This document shows positions 36,126 through 45,325 of a DNA stretch of 64,000 bases, in pieces; the stretch's first letter is position 1; every line of letters begins with the position of its first letter. The notes under the pieces are model-generated. The model worked only from the letters and a program-made list of their open reading frames with translations, had not been told where the DNA came from and did no database searches. The stretch spans positions 124,001-188,000 of the forward strand of contig NZ_FNTJ01000002.1 of assembly GCF_900105185.1 (NCBI RefSeq), in the 5' to 3' direction. This DNA comes from Pseudomonas saponiphila (GTDB taxonomy: Bacteria > Pseudomonadota > Gammaproteobacteria > Pseudomonadales > Pseudomonadaceae). Both the position numbers and the translations under genes were made by a program.

Positions 36126-37811
36126 ATGGCGGCGCCGCGAGTAGCCATGCGAAACATCAAAGAATGTCTGCGCCTCAAGTTTGAGGCCGGCTTGTCCCAC
36201 GAGAAGATTGCCCGTGCCTTGCAGCTGTCCAAGGGCGTGGTTAGCAAGTACATCGCGGCGGCGCGGGTGGCCGGGCTGGACTGGCCGGCGCTGGTGGCCA
36301 TGGACGAGGCCGCGCTGGCGGCCGCCTTGTTTGCACCGACGTCGACGAACAAGCCGCGCGGTGAGCGAGTGCTGCCCGATGTGCTGAGCATCCACCGCGA
36401 GTTGCGACGCAAGGGCGTGACCTTGCAGCTGCTGTGGGAGGAATATCTCGCCGCGCATGCGGGCCAGCCGACCTACCGCTACACCCAGTTCGTCGAGCAC
36501 TACCGGCGCTACGCCCAGACGCTCAAACGTTCGATGCGTCAGCTGCACCGTGCGGGCGAGAAGCTATTCATCGACTATGCCGGGCCGACGCTGCCGGTGG
36601 TCGACCCGGCCACCGGCGAAGTGCGCCGGGCGCACATCTTCGTCGCCGCCCTGGGCGCCTCGAATTACACCTATGCCTGCGCGACGCCAGGCGAAACCCA
36701 GGTGGACTGGCTGACCTCGCTGGGCCAGGCTCTGACCTACTTTGGCGGCGTGCCGGAAATGGTTGTGCCGGACAATCCGCGCGCCCTGGTCGCCCAGCCG
36801 GATCGCTACGAGCCGGGCCTGAACCGGGCCACGCTGGAGTGCGCGCGTCATTACCAGACGGTGATCCTGCCGGCACGGCCACGCAAGCCTCAGGACAAGG
36901 CCAAGGCCGAGGTGGCGGTGCAGGTGGTCGAGCGCTGGATCATGGCGCGGCTGCGCCATCGGCAGTTCTTCAGCCTGCATGCGCTTAACCAGGCCATCGC
37001 CGAGCTGCTGGAGGATCTGAATCGGCGCCCGTTCAAGCGGCTCGATGGCTGCCGGCGCGACTGGTTCGAGCGCCTGGATCGCCCGGCCTTGCGAGCGCTG
37101 CCGGTGCATCCCTACGAGGTCGCCACCTTCAAGCGCTGCAAGGTCAGCATCGACTACCACATCGAGGTCAATGGCAGCTTCTACAGCGTGCCCTCCGCCC
37201 TGGCCCGGCAGAACGTGGACGTGCGACTGACGGCACACACCCTGGAAGTGCTGCATGGCAACCGGCGGGTGGCCAGCCACCTGCTGCTGGGGCGACGCGG
37301 CGCTTACAGTACCCAGCGCGAGCACATGCCCGCGGCGCACCAGGCGCATCGCGAATGGACGCCACAACGCCTGCTCGACTGGGGCGCGCGGATCGGCCCC
37401 TACACGCGCCAACTGATCGATCACCAACTGACCCACAAGCCGCACCCGGAGATGGGCTACCGCGCCTGCCTCGGCCTGCTCTCGCTGGCCCGGCGCTATG
37501 GCAATGCACGCCTGGAAGCCGCTGCCGAACGTGCCGTACACCTGCGCGCCTTCACCGGGCGCAGCGTGCGCAACCTGCTCCAGCAAGGCCTGGATCAACA
37601 GCCGCTGCCCCAGCGTGCCGCCGAAACGACCTTACCCGGCGACCACGAGAACGTCCGTGGCGCCGACTACTACCAACCCCCGCAACAGGAGCTGTTCGAT
37701 GATGCCGCAACACACCCTGAATCAACTGCACCAGCTACGCCTGGACGGCATGGCCCGCGCCCTGGAAGAGCAATGGACGCTGCCGGCCAGCCACAGCCTG
37801 AGCTTCGATGA
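36126..37811 (+). CDS. istA: IstA, IS21-family DDE transposase
   Basis: The 561-residue protein has an N-terminal helix-turn-helix (about 22-45, [20 protein letters not shown]) and an RNase-H-like core with the catalytic triad Asp150 (FIDYAG), Asp216 (VVPDN) and Glu262 (KAKAEVAVQ). A beta-rich C-terminal domain ends with [10 protein letters not shown]. About 40 residues follow that motif, so the gene overlaps istB by 113 bases. That is longer than the few-base overlap usual in the family, and the tail reads as low-complexity P/A/R. Confidence 0.95.
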   Translation: MAAPRVAMRNIKECLRLKFEAGLSHEKIARALQLSKGVVSKYIAAARVAGLDWPALVAMDEAALAAALFAPTSTNKPRGERVLPDVLSIHRELRRKGVTLQLLWEEYLAAHAGQPTYRYTQFVEHYRRYAQTLKRSMRQLHRAGEKLFIDYAGPTLPVVDPATGEVRRAHIFVAALGASNYTYACATPGETQVDWLTSLGQALTYFGGVPEMVVPDNPRALVAQPDRYEPGLNRATLECARHYQTVILPARPRKPQDKAKAEVAVQVVERWIMARLRHRQFFSLHALNQAIAELLEDLNRRPFKRLDGCRRDWFERLDRPALRALPVHPYEVATFKRCKVSIDYHIEVNGSFYSVPSALARQNVDVRLTAHTLEVLHGNRRVASHLLLGRRGAYSTQREHMPAAHQAHREWTPQRLLDWGARIGPYTRQLIDHQLTHKPHPEMGYRACLGLLSLARRYGNARLEAAAERAVHLRAFTGRSVRNLLQQGLDQQPLPQRAAETTLPGDHENVRGADYYQPPQQELFDDAATHPESTAPATPGRHGPRPGRAMDAAGQPQPELR

Positions 37812-38448
37812 ACGCCTCGGCCTACTGCTCGACCGCGAACTGGCCTGGCGTGACAACCAGCGCCTGGTACGGCTGCGCAAGAAGGCCAAGCTCAAGTACG
37901 CCAACGCCTGCCTGGAAGATCTCGACCGCCGCACCGGACGCGCCCTGGACGAGCGTCTGATCGCCACCCTGGCCAGTGGCGACTGGATCCGCCAGCAGCA
38001 CAACCTGCTGCTGACCGGCCCGACCGGTGCCGGCAAAACCTGGCTGGCCTGCGCCCTGGGCAACCAGGCCTGCCGCCAGGGCTATAGCACCCTGTACCTG
38101 CGCACCCCGCGCCTGCTGGAACAACTGCGCATCGCTCATGGCGACGGCAGCTTCGGCCGTACCCTGCAACAGCTGGCAAAGGTCGACGTCCTGGTGCTGG
38201 ACGACTGGGCGCTAGCCCCGCTGGAGGAAGGAGCCCGGCATGACCTGCTGGAGGTGATCGACGACCGCGCTGGCAGCCGCTCCACCATCCTGACGAGCCA
38301 ACTGCCCATCGAGCACTGGCACGGCTGGATCAACGACCCGACCCTGGCCGATGCCATCCTCGACCGCCTGGTGCACAACGCCTACCGACTGACGATGAAA
38401 GGCGAGTCGCTGCGCCGAAAAAAAGCCGAGGAACAAGCCGCATCGTGA
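37699..38448 (+). CDS. istB: IstB, IS21-family AAA+ transposition helper
   Basis: The 249-residue ATPase has Walker [19 protein letters not shown] near residues 105-122 and Walker [10 protein letters not shown]. It opens [20 protein letters not shown], typical for IstB. AGGAG lies 7 bases before the first ATG; a second ATG follows immediately. It stimulates IstA and assists target selection. Confidence 0.95.
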   Translation: MMPQHTLNQLHQLRLDGMARALEEQWTLPASHSLSFDERLGLLLDRELAWRDNQRLVRLRKKAKLKYANACLEDLDRRTGRALDERLIATLASGDWIRQQHNLLLTGPTGAGKTWLACALGNQACRQGYSTLYLRTPRLLEQLRIAHGDGSFGRTLQQLAKVDVLVLDDWALAPLEEGARHDLLEVIDDRAGSRSTILTSQLPIEHWHGWINDPTLADAILDRLVHNAYRLTMKGESLRRKKAEEQAAS

Positions 38449-38541
38449 CCGATGCGATTACAATCCAGAACCCGCGCAACCGGGGTGGAAGCACCGGTCA
38501 CGTATTAGCGAAACGCTCGGTCACGTTCACCGAAATCCGCA

Positions 38542-38599
38542 CACGTACTGTGTCGGCATCCGCCTTTTCCACATAGACGTGCAATTCTTGCTCAGTCAC
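38542..38599 (-). pseudogene. 5' part of the 110-codon gene split by the IS21 element
   Basis: A GTG at 38599 with GAGGTG upstream begins TEQELHVYVEKADADTVRVR, which runs into the right target-site copy and then the insertion sequence. The continuation is at 35619-35900 in the same frame. It follows the small gene at 38633-38851 by 33 bases, so the two were co-transcribed. Confidence 0.8.
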
Positions 38600-38632
38600 T
38601 TACAAACACCTCAGTTAAGGTTTTGACCTCAC

Positions 38633-38851
38633 TCAGATACTGGCGCCGGGCCTGGCGCGGGTAACGAACGCCAGCGCGGCGGGCAGGTCCTGCTCGAACC
38701 GCTCGAAGGTCGCGCGATCAATGGCGTAGTACTCCTCATAGTCGACCACGCCGAGGCTGACCGGGAAGGAGACGTAGTGCTGGCCGCTGAGTGCTTCGAT
38801 GCCCATGGAGAACATCTCCTCGCGGTTGACGAACAGATCGATGAATTTCAT
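38633..38851 (-). CDS. Small conserved protein of unknown function (third, open copy)
   Basis: The 72-residue cytoplasmic protein reads MKFIDLFVNREEMFSMGIEA, then SGQHYVSFPVSLGVVDYEEY and ATFERFEQDLPAALAFVTRAR. Its C-terminus is shorter and different from the 87-residue ancestral form seen at 35301-35564, so this copy may itself be slightly truncated. It lies 35 bases after an orphan Eag chaperone gene. I do not recognise the family. Amplification beside Rhs debris suggests an immunity-like role, but that is inference. Confidence 0.7.
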   Translation of the reverse strand: MKFIDLFVNREEMFSMGIEALSGQHYVSFPVSLGVVDYEEYYAIDRATFERFEQDLPAALAFVTRARPGASI

Positions 38852-38864
38852 CTGGGACCCGTGT
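38652..38864. repeat. Right copy of a roughly 213-bp direct repeat
   Basis: This segment is nearly identical to 35365-35577 and in the same orientation. The differences include the base that creates the premature TAG in the left copy. Confidence 0.85.
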
Positions 38865-38886
38865 CTCAGCGAAGGAATCAGGCCCG

Positions 38887-39312
38887 CTAAGGCTGAGGCT
38901 TGAGGCTCTGCATGACCTGTTTCCAGGCGGGTTCGTGGTGCACCAGGTCTTGCGGCGTGGTGGTCAGGGTGGTGATCAGCACCGCTGGCTTACGCTCGAC
39001 GAACACCTGGCGCAGCATCAGCTCGCGGCCTTCGCGCTTCCAGCTGTAGTCCAGCAACACCGCGGCGTGACCGTGCATGTCGAAGTCCCAGCGCTTGATC
39101 AGGTTGAAGCCCGGCAGTTGCTGTTCGGCGGAGCGCAGCTGTCGGTCGACATAATCGGCGAAAGCCGCATCGCCCTGGCTCGGGTCGCGGCTGATGACGA
39201 AGCTGGCTTCCTGGGCACCGCCCACGGCCGGCAGCTTGAAGATGTTGATGCTCTGGTCCTGCCAGGCGTCGGGAATATCGAGATCGGCTTCTTGAATGCG
39301 ATAGGAGGACAA
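38887..39312 (-). CDS. Orphan Eag-family (DUF1795) chaperone with TTG start
   Basis: With the TTG at 39312 the product is 141 residues, the same length as the Eag protein at 28932-29357, and the two align from the start (SYRIQEADLDIPDAWQDQSI against TYRLNELQFQLPASELQDASI). GGAACGCC precedes the TTG. The open frame extends much further upstream, but that part is low in family-like sequence and was rejected. No prePAAR effector follows it, so it is an orphan that may serve an effector encoded elsewhere or a lost one. Confidence 0.75.
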   Translation of the reverse strand: MSSYRIQEADLDIPDAWQDQSINIFKLPAVGGAQEASFVISRDPSQGDAAFADYVDRQLRSAEQQLPGFNLIKRWDFDMHGHAAVLLDYSWKREGRELMLRQVFVERKPAVLITTLTTTPQDLVHHEPAWKQVMQSLKPQP

Positions 39313-39442
39313 AGGGTAGGCGTTCCATGCTGAGGGGGTAGGACAGCGACGGATTTTCAAGCAATGACCGGCAACAATCAAGGAACCCGTCGGCAACGCT
39401 GAGCAATCGTTTTCGCCCCCGCAGGTGGCACCCGGATCGGGC

Positions 39443-39814
39443 TCAGCGCGCCTTGAGGCAGGCGGCATAGGCCTGGGCAAAACGCCGGTCGAACTTGAGG
39501 GCCTGAGGCTCCTCGGGGTCGATGCTGACATTCCACAGGGCCTGCTGCGGTACGTCATAGCGGACCCAGCCGATGACCCCGCTGCCGGAGGTTTCGTAGA
39601 ACAGCTGCAGGCTCAGTTGGTCGCCATCATCGCGGTCGATCAGCAGCTTGAGCCGCTCCGGGGTGGTGAAGTCGCGGTAGGGAAAGTCGCTGCTCCTGAC
39701 CATTTCGGTGAGGTAGCCGTAGCAGCCCTGGCCCGGGTTGGCCTCATCGGCCAGGGCCGGCAGGCTGACGCCGATGAGCAGCAGACTCAGGCCCAGGGAA
39801 TTCAAGTACCGCAT
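39443..39814 (-). CDS. Small exported protein of unknown function
   Basis: The 123-residue protein has a clear signal peptide (MRYLNSLGLSLLLIGVSL, cleavage after PALA). Two Cys remain in the mature part (near residues 31 and 119) and could form a disulfide. The start overlaps the preceding gene by 13 bases, so the two probably act together in the periplasm. No domain is recognised. Confidence 0.7.
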   Translation of the reverse strand: MRYLNSLGLSLLLIGVSLPALADEANPGQGCYGYLTEMVRSSDFPYRDFTTPERLKLLIDRDDGDQLSLQLFYETSGSGVIGWVRYDVPQQALWNVSIDPEEPQALKFDRRFAQAYAACLKAR

Positions 39815-40326
39815 GATTGCCCCTTGAGGGTGAGGGTTTCGACCTGGTCGTTCATCTCGATCTTCGCCAGCACCTGGCGGTCGTGGGACTCCTGGTACTC
39901 GCTGAAGTTGTTGCGCTTGAGGATGTTCAGGGTCACGCGGATGTGGGCACCGGCATTCTGGTACTCGCTGCGCTCAGGGCCCTGGGCGCCACCGGTGAGT
40001 TCCAGCAGTTGCCCGCCGCTCTTGAGGTACAGATAGCGCTCGTCCACTTCCACCAGCAGGCGCGGGGCCTTGGCTGCCACGCTGTAGTCCTCGCGGGCCA
40101 GGGAGTAGCCGCAGAGCCAGGAGCCGCGGCTGTCGTACTGCTGACTGTGGAACCAGCCGAGGGCTTCGCGATAGCCGATCTGGCCCAGGCGCGACTCGCT
40201 GGCGGCCACGGCCGCTGGCAAGTTCAGGGCGAGGATCGAGCCCAGCGCCACGGCGGCTGCGCCAGAGCGCCCCAGGCAGCGAAGTGCGGCTGCCAATGCT
40301 GGGGTTTTGACGGGGGTGCGGGTCAT
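39802..40326 (-). CDS. Exported protein of unknown function, partner of the downstream gene
   Basis: From the ATG at 40326 the product is 174 residues with a long basic-hydrophobic leader ending N-L-P-A-A-V-A-A, probably a signal peptide. An ATG/GTG start 27 bases further upstream is possible. The mature part has two Cys (in SWLCGYS and at the C-terminal GQSCGT). It overlaps the next gene by 13 bases. No family recognised. Confidence 0.65.
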   Translation of the reverse strand: MTRTPVKTPALAAALRCLGRSGAAAVALGSILALNLPAAVAASESRLGQIGYREALGWFHSQQYDSRGSWLCGYSLAREDYSVAAKAPRLLVEVDERYLYLKSGGQLLELTGGAQGPERSEYQNAGAHIRVTLNILKRNNFSEYQESHDRQVLAKIEMNDQVETLTLKGQSCGT

Positions 40327-40413
40327 CCTTGGCCTTGGGTCGCGGGCAAACAATCGCGCATCCTAGCCACGCCACTACTGCTGCGCAAGAGGACGCGCCG
40401 ACCCGCGGCGGGC

Positions 40414-40455
40414 AAAAAAAATAGGCACCCGATGCGCTCGGCGTGCCTATTTTCC
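40414..40455 (-). terminator. Rho-independent terminator of the HU gene
   Basis: On the minus strand ATAGGCAC and GTGCCTAT form a stem around a GC-rich loop followed by eight T. A shorter T run on the other strand means it may also stop transcription in the opposite direction. Confidence 0.9.
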
Positions 40456-40490
40456 CCTGCGCGCTCCCGCTGTGGGAGCCCGCGCAATGC

Positions 40491-40766
40491 TTATGGGTTG
40501 ACGCTGTCTTTCAGCGACTTGCCCGGCTTGAATGCCACGGTGTTGCTGGCCTTGATCTTTACCGGTTCGCCGGTTTGCGGGTTCTTGCCGGTACGGGCGC
40601 CACGGTGACGTTGCAGGAAGGTACCAAAACCGACCAGGGTGACGCTGTCTTTGCGGTGCAGAGCCCCGGTGATTTCCTCAAGGATCGCGTTGAGCACGCG
40701 ATTGGCCTGCTCTTTGGTCAGGTCCGCTTTTTCAGCAATGGCTGCGGCGAGTTCTGGTTTACGCAT
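40491..40766 (-). CDS. hupA: HU-family DNA-binding protein
   Basis: The 91-residue protein has the full HU fold: MRKPELAAAIAEKADLTKEQ, then TLVGFGTF and the DNA-arm region RTGKNPQTGEPVKI. It bends DNA and compacts the nucleoid. It is monocistronic with its own terminator. Its position next to rubredoxin reductase matches PA5348 in P. aeruginosa, one of several HU paralogues; the exact symbol is uncertain. Confidence 0.95.
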   Translation of the reverse strand: MRKPELAAAIAEKADLTKEQANRVLNAILEEITGALHRKDSVTLVGFGTFLQRHRGARTGKNPQTGEPVKIKASNTVAFKPGKSLKDSVNP

Positions 40767-40955
40767 AGTGTGAAGCCTCTTTGACGGTTTTTTGTTGTTA
40801 TGTCCGTGCTGTTCACGGGAACAGCGCCCAAGGCGCCGCAGGCTCTACGCTGCGGCAGACGGGTGTGAGGATGGCACGCGCTTGAAGGTGGCGCCAGTCT
40901 TGGCGCGACCTTTGTAGGGGCAAAATCCCGGTTATTCCGACAGAACGACCGGTAT

Positions 40956-42104
40956 TTAAGCCAGCAGGGCCGGGAGTTCCTTGTTCAGGGCCAGTTTTTC
41001 CATCACCGCCGCCCCGGTCAGGGCGTAGCCCAGCAGCTGGCCGCTGGCGTCACGGCACAGCACCTTGAGGTCGGCGCCCTGCCCTTCGACGCTCCAGACA
41101 CCCTCGGCGCCCCGCGGTGGCGGCGATACCACCAGCGGGCAGACCGGGGTCTTCACGGTGATCGGCATCGGCCCGTAGCTGACCGCCGTCGGCTTGCCGG
41201 CCAGGGTCTGGGCCAGCGCCCGGGCACAGTTCATCAGCGGCATCACGTACAGCAGGTTGAGGCCATCGACCTCGGCGCAATCGCCCAGGGCGTAGATGTT
41301 TGCGTGGGAAGTCTTCAGCTCGCGGTCCACCACCACGCCGCGATTGACCAGCAGCCCGGCCGCCGCCGCCAGATCGATGCGCGGGCGCAGGCCAATGGCG
41401 GAAACCACCAGGTCGCAGGCGATCACCTGACCATCGGACAGATGGGCCTCCAGGCCGTCGCCGCTGCGTTGCAGGCGGTTGAGTACCGGGCCCAGATGGA
41501 AGCGCGCGCCGAGGCTTTCCAGTCCGGCCTGGACCGCCGCCGCGGCGGCCGGGTGCAGCAGCGTCGGCATCACCTGCTCGCACGGCGCTACCAGATCCAC
41601 GCTGTAGCCGCCGAGGATCAGGTCGTTGGCGAACTCGCAGCCGATCAGCCCGGCCCCCAGCAACAGCACCCGGCGCTTGCCGGCGGCAGCGTGGCGAAAG
41701 CGTGCGTAGTCTTCCAGGTCGTTGATGGGAAAGATCAGCTCGGATGCGTCGCCCTGCACCGGTACGCGCACGGTTTCCGCGCCCCAGGCCAGGATCAGAT
41801 CGCGATAGGTCACCGCCTCTTCACCGATCCACAGGCGCTTGTGGCCCGGGTCGATGCCGCTGATGCGGGTGTGGGTGCGCACCTCGGCCTTGAGCTGGTC
41901 GGCCATGGCGCCGGGCTCGGCCATGCTCAGGCCGTCGGCATCCTTGTTCTTGCCGAAACCGGTGGAGAGCATCGGCTTGGAATAGGAACGGCCGTCATCG
42001 GCAGTGATCAGCAAGAGCGGCGTCTGGCCGTCGAGCTTGCGAAATTCCCGGGCCAGGTTGTAACCCGCCAGGCCTGTCCCCACGATCACCACCGGTGCGC
42101 TCAT
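40956..42104 (-). CDS. rubB: Rubredoxin reductase (NADH, FAD)
   Basis: The 382-residue flavoprotein has an N-terminal FAD-binding GTGLAG motif, a second dinucleotide fold ([15 protein letters not shown] near 150) for NADH and the C-terminal FAD motif [11 protein letters not shown] near 285. It passes electrons from NADH to rubredoxin. The rubredoxin gene lies 42 bases upstream on the same strand, and the pair probably forms an operon. Confidence 0.93.
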   Translation of the reverse strand: MSAPVVIVGTGLAGYNLAREFRKLDGQTPLLLITADDGRSYSKPMLSTGFGKNKDADGLSMAEPGAMADQLKAEVRTHTRISGIDPGHKRLWIGEEAVTYRDLILAWGAETVRVPVQGDASELIFPINDLEDYARFRHAAAGKRRVLLLGAGLIGCEFANDLILGGYSVDLVAPCEQVMPTLLHPAAAAAVQAGLESLGARFHLGPVLNRLQRSGDGLEAHLSDGQVIACDLVVSAIGLRPRIDLAAAAGLLVNRGVVVDRELKTSHANIYALGDCAEVDGLNLLYVMPLMNCARALAQTLAGKPTAVSYGPMPITVKTPVCPLVVSPPPRGAEGVWSVEGQGADLKVLCRDASGQLLGYALTGAAVMEKLALNKELPALLA

Positions 42105-42146
42105 GCCCTGCTCCTTGTCATTGGTCGTTCAAGCCACAAATGTCGA

Positions 42147-42314
42147 TCAAGCGATCTCGATCATTTCGAAATCCGCCTTGCCCACGCCGCAGTCCGGGCA
42201 GAGCCAGTCCTCGGGTACATCTTCCCAGCGGGTCCCCGGCAAAATACCGTCGTCCGGCCAGCCTTCCGCTTCGTTATAGATCAGGCCGCAGACCACACAT
42301 TGCCACTTTTTCAT
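42147..42314 (-). CDS. rubA: Rubredoxin
   Basis: The 55-residue iron protein has Fe ligands Cys6, Cys9, Cys39 and Cys42 in the patterns CVVCG and CPDCG. The aromatic/acidic core ([18 protein letters not shown]) is that of AlkG2-type rubredoxins. It is the electron acceptor of the adjacent reductase. GAGGAAATGCAGCA precedes the ATG. P. aeruginosa has two rubredoxin genes here; only one is seen in this window. Confidence 0.95.
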   Translation of the reverse strand: MKKWQCVVCGLIYNEAEGWPDDGILPGTRWEDVPEDWLCPDCGVGKADFEMIEIA

Positions 42315-42516
42315 TGCTGCATTTCCTCGGGAGTTCAGGCTCGGTCGATGAATCGACTCTAAAGGCCACGCTGATCAGCGTTCGGCACTGGGGTTTTTTA
42401 CTGATCACTTCCGGCAGATGCAAGCAAGTTCGTGTCGCCGGACGTCCTGGATCAATCAAAATCGCCGGTCGTCATGCTAAGCTCGCCGCCTCATTTGCTG
42501 CCAATACTGACCCACT

Positions 42517-43080
42517 GTGCCGCACTCAATGCCCCCCGCTCCGGCCCCCACCTGGCTGGCGCAAAACCGTCTGTCCCCCTTCCCCGGCGCAGCCGTGGCC
42601 AACTGGCTGTTCGATGAAGGGTCGCTGACCCGGCGCCTGACCCGACTGTCGCAAAACGGCTTCAGCGTCACGCCGCTGGTGGAAGAATGGCAAACCCTGC
42701 GCCACGACGAATGCCTCGCCCTGGACCTGCCCGAACACAGCATCGGCTGGGTCCGCGAGGTGTACCTGCGGGGCCACGGCGAGGCGTGGGTCTTCGCCCG
42801 CAGCGTCGCCGCCCGCAGTGCCCTGGAAGACGGTGGCTTGAACATCGATGAACTGGGCAGCCGCTCCCTGGGCGAACTGCTGTTCTGCGACCAGGCCTTT
42901 GCCCGCCGTCCCATCGAGGTCTGCCGCTATCCACAGGCCTGGCTGCCCGACGCGGTGGCCAGCGACGGACTCTGGGGCCGTCGCTCGCGCTTCGATCGCG
43001 GCCCCTTGAGCCTGCTGGTGGCCGAAGTCTTCCTGCCCAGCCTGTGGTGCGCCATCCAAGCCCAACCGGAGGCCTGCTGA
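42517..43080 (+). CDS. ubiC: Chorismate lyase, first step of ubiquinone synthesis
   Basis: The 187-residue protein matches UbiC ([28 protein letters not shown] with the active-site Arg, WGRRSRF near the end). It converts chorismate to 4-hydroxybenzoate and pyruvate. Its stop shares one base with the ubiA start (TGATG), so the product enzyme and the prenylating enzyme are translationally coupled. An ATG at 42529 is an alternative start. Confidence 0.95.
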   Translation: MPHSMPPAPAPTWLAQNRLSPFPGAAVANWLFDEGSLTRRLTRLSQNGFSVTPLVEEWQTLRHDECLALDLPEHSIGWVREVYLRGHGEAWVFARSVAARSALEDGGLNIDELGSRSLGELLFCDQAFARRPIEVCRYPQAWLPDAVASDGLWGRRSRFDRGPLSLLVAEVFLPSLWCAIQAQPEAC

Positions 43081-43970
43081 TGTACCTGAGCCTGCTCAAA
43101 TCCCTCAATCGCCTGCACCCACGGGCCTGGGACTTCCTGCAACTGGCGCGCATGGACAAGCCGATCGGCATCTATCTGCTGCTGTGGCCGACCCTGGTGG
43201 CCCTGTGGATTGCCGCCGAGGGCCAGCCGTCCCTCGGCCATGTGCTGATTTTCACCTTCGGCGTGATCCTGACCCGGGCCGGCGGCTGCGCCATCAACGA
43301 CTTCGCCGACCGCAAGGTCGACGGCCAGGTCAAGCGCACCGACCAGCGGCCCCTGGCCACCGGCAAGGTCAGCGCCAAGGAAGCCCTGGCGCTGTTCGCG
43401 ATACTGATGGGCGCCGCCTTCCTGCTGGTGCTGTGCACCAACGCCACCACGGTCTGGCTGTCGTTCGGCGCCCTGGCCCTGGCCGCCTGCTACCCCTTCA
43501 TGAAGCGCTACACCTATTACCCGCAGGTGGTCCTGGGCGCGGCCTATTCCTGGGGCATCCTGATGACCTTCACCGCGCAGAACGGCGAACTGCCGGCCAC
43601 TGCATGGCTGCTGTACATCGCCAACCTGCTGTGGACCGTGGGCTACGACACCTACTACGCCATGACCGACCGCGACGACGACCTGAAGATCGGGGTCAAG
43701 TCCACGGCGATCCTGTTCGGCGATGCCGACCGGGTGATCATTCTCACCCTGCAGGGCCTGTCGCTGGGCTGCCTGCTGATGGCCGGGGCACGCTTTAATC
43801 TGGGAGGCTGGTTCCACCTCGGGTTGGCGGTGGCGGCGGGGTGTTTTGCCTGGGAGTTCTGGTACACCCGGGATCGCGACCGGTTGAAGTGCTTCAAGGC
43901 CTTCCTGCACAACCACTGGGCGGGCATGGCGATCTTTATCGGCGTGGTGCTGGATTTCGCGTTGCGCTGA
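43080..43970 (+). CDS. ubiA: 4-hydroxybenzoate polyprenyltransferase
   Basis: The 296-residue inner-membrane protein has about eight membrane segments and the two Asp-rich prenyl-diphosphate/Mg motifs of Ubi[10 protein letters not shown] near residue 80 and [12 protein letters not shown] near 200. It prenylates 4-hydroxybenzoate in ubiquinone synthesis. The ATG at 43080 overlaps the ubiC stop; upstream in-frame starts lie inside ubiC. Confidence 0.96.
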   Translation: MYLSLLKSLNRLHPRAWDFLQLARMDKPIGIYLLLWPTLVALWIAAEGQPSLGHVLIFTFGVILTRAGGCAINDFADRKVDGQVKRTDQRPLATGKVSAKEALALFAILMGAAFLLVLCTNATTVWLSFGALALAACYPFMKRYTYYPQVVLGAAYSWGILMTFTAQNGELPATAWLLYIANLLWTVGYDTYYAMTDRDDDLKIGVKSTAILFGDADRVIILTLQGLSLGCLLMAGARFNLGGWFHLGLAVAAGCFAWEFWYTRDRDRLKCFKAFLHNHWAGMAIFIGVVLDFALR

Positions 43971-43985
43971 AATCCCCATGAGGCC

Positions 43986-44011
43986 GTAGCCGCTACGCTG
44001 GTAGCGGCTAC
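43986..44011. repeat. Hairpin repeat, GTAGCCGCTA type, after ubiA
   Basis: GTAGCCGCTAC, loop GCTG, then GTAGCGGCTAC gives a perfect 11-bp stem between two convergent genes. It belongs to the same family as 20071-20093 and 58556-58582 and may act as a weak bidirectional terminator. Confidence 0.78.
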
Positions 44012-44021
44012 GCGCCGCTGG

Positions 44022-44405
44022 CTAATCGGATTTGGCAACCTTCCAGGCGCCGTCCATCTTGCCGTCTCCGGTCATGTCGCCGGCCTTCTTGTCCATCACG
44101 AAGCCGTACAGCGGCTTGCCGTCATAGGCCCATTGCAGCTTGCCGTCGTCGCGCTTGACCAGCGTCCACTTGCCCATGGCCTTGTCAGTGCCTTCGGCCA
44201 TCAGCGGCGGCCAGTTGGCGGCGCATTTGTCATTGCACATCGACTTGCCATCGGCATCCTTGGCAAAGGTGTAGAGGGTCATGCCCTTGTGATCCACCAG
44301 CATGCCGTCCTTGCTCATCGCCGGCTCGGCGGCCAGGGCGAAGGTCGGCAGGGCCAGGACCGCGCCCACCAGCAGGACTTTCAACGATTGCTTGAACAGA
44401 GTCAT
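44022..44405 (-). CDS. Exported protein with PF03640-type repeats
   Basis: The 127-residue protein has a signal peptide (MTLFKQSLKVLLVGAVLALP, cleavage after ALA). The mature part has two lipoprotein_15 (COG4315) repeats, KDGMLVDHKGMTLYTF and QWAYDGKPLYGFVMD, around an NDKCAANWPPL segment. Function is unknown; relatives are periplasmic or lipid-anchored. The ATG at 44405 has GAAGG upstream and is preferred over one 13 codons earlier. Confidence 0.85.
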   Translation of the reverse strand: MTLFKQSLKVLLVGAVLALPTFALAAEPAMSKDGMLVDHKGMTLYTFAKDADGKSMCNDKCAANWPPLMAEGTDKAMGKWTLVKRDDGKLQWAYDGKPLYGFVMDKKAGDMTGDGKMDGAWKVAKSD

Positions 44406-44487
44406 GGGAAACCTTCTTTTGTGGTTGTCAGGAATCGGACTCACAGCTTAGTCGACGAACCTGCACCACGCTCCGGCACCTGAAATA

Positions 44488-44521
44488 CTGTCACACGACT
44501 GCAATAATTCCGTTATCTAAT
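44488..44521 (+). promoter_or_regulatory. Pho box and -10 of phoB
   Basis: CTGTCAC, four bases, CTGCAAT (44488-44505) matches the CTGTCAT-N4-CTGTCAT PhoB-binding pattern in 11 of 14 positions. Exactly 10 bases later TCTAAT (44516-44521) makes a good -10. phoB starts 36 bases on, so phoBR should be autoregulated. Confidence 0.82.
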
Positions 44522-44557
44522 GCGGCGCAAGACAGTTAAATGACAAGAGGTTTCCAC

Positions 44558-45247
44558 ATGGTTGGCAGAAGCATTCTGATCGTTGACGACGAAGCGCCGA
44601 TTCGCGAAATGATCGCCGTCGCGTTGGAAATGGCCGGCTATGACTGCATGGAGGCCGAGAACTCCCAGCAGGCCCATGCCATCATCGTCGACCGCAAGCC
44701 GGACCTGATCCTGCTGGACTGGATGCTCCCCGGCACCTCCGGCATCGAGCTGGCGCGACGCCTCAAGCGCGACGAACTGACCGGGGACATCCCGATCATC
44801 ATGCTCACCGCCAAGGGCGAAGAGGACAACAAGATCCAGGGCCTGGAAGTCGGCGCCGACGACTACATCACCAAGCCGTTTTCCCCTCGCGAGCTGGTGG
44901 CCCGCCTCAAGGCCGTGCTGCGCCGCGCCGGTCCTACCGACGGCGAAGCGCCGATCGAAGTCGGCGGCCTGCTGCTGGACCCCATTAGCCACCGGGTGAC
45001 CATCGACGGCAAGCCGGCGGAAATGGGCCCCACCGAATACCGCCTGCTGCAGTTCTTCATGACCCACCAGGAGCGCGCCTACACCCGTGGCCAACTGCTG
45101 GATCAGGTCTGGGGCGGCAATGTGTACGTCGAGGAACGCACCGTGGACGTGCACATCCGCCGGCTGCGCAAAGCCCTGGGTGACGCCTACGAGAATCTGG
45201 TACAAACCGTGCGCGGCACCGGCTATCGTTTTTCCACCAAGGCCTAA
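44558..45247 (+). CDS. phoB: PhoB, phosphate-starvation response regulator
   Basis: The 229-residue OmpR-class regulator has a receiver domain with Asp10/Asp11, phospho-acceptor Asp54 and Lys106, and a C-terminal winged-helix DNA-binding domain (residues about 130-227). Phosphorylated by PhoR, it binds Pho boxes, three of which are in this window. The ATG at 44558 has GAGG upstream; an earlier ATG six codons before is less well placed. Confidence 0.97.
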   Translation: MVGRSILIVDDEAPIREMIAVALEMAGYDCMEAENSQQAHAIIVDRKPDLILLDWMLPGTSGIELARRLKRDELTGDIPIIMLTAKGEEDNKIQGLEVGADDYITKPFSPRELVARLKAVLRRAGPTDGEAPIEVGGLLLDPISHRVTIDGKPAEMGPTEYRLLQFFMTHQERAYTRGQLLDQVWGGNVYVEERTVDVHIRRLRKALGDAYENLVQTVRGTGYRFSTKA

Positions 45248-45264
45248 CCACAGCGGCAAGCTCC

Positions 45265-45320
45265 AAGCCACAAGCGGCAAGTTGATCACCGACTGCCTCT
45301 GAACTTGCAGCTTGCGGCTT
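45265..45320. repeat. Inverted repeat of the CAAGC family between phoB and phoR
   Basis: A 19-base arm at 45265-45283 pairs with 45302-45320 with two mismatches, around an 18-base loop. The unit (CAAGCCGCAAG-type) is the same as in the inverted repeat at 52114-52195 between pstB and phoU. The right arm ends 5 bases before the phoR ATG, so a folded mRNA would hide that start. Confidence 0.75.
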
Positions 45321-45325
45321 ACAGC

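Larger units (their letters stand above)
35901..38541. mobile_element. Intact IS21-family insertion sequence, 2641 bp, with 7-bp target duplication
   Basis: The ends are TGCGGATTTCGG at 35901 and its exact inverted complement CCGAAATCCGCA ending at 38541. The flanking bases CACGTAC are duplicated at 35894-35900 and 38542-38548. It encodes istA and istB in full. Repeated CGTGACCG-type sites near both ends are the usual multiple transposase-binding sites. It interrupts a small minus-strand gene. With both genes open and the target repeats exact, the insertion looks recent. Confidence 0.93.

Noticed and set aside
38990..39406. An alternative 138-codon minus-strand frame over the orphan Eag gene
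   Set aside because: It is out of frame with the DUF1795-like sequence; the TTG-started frame aligns end to end with the other Eag protein.
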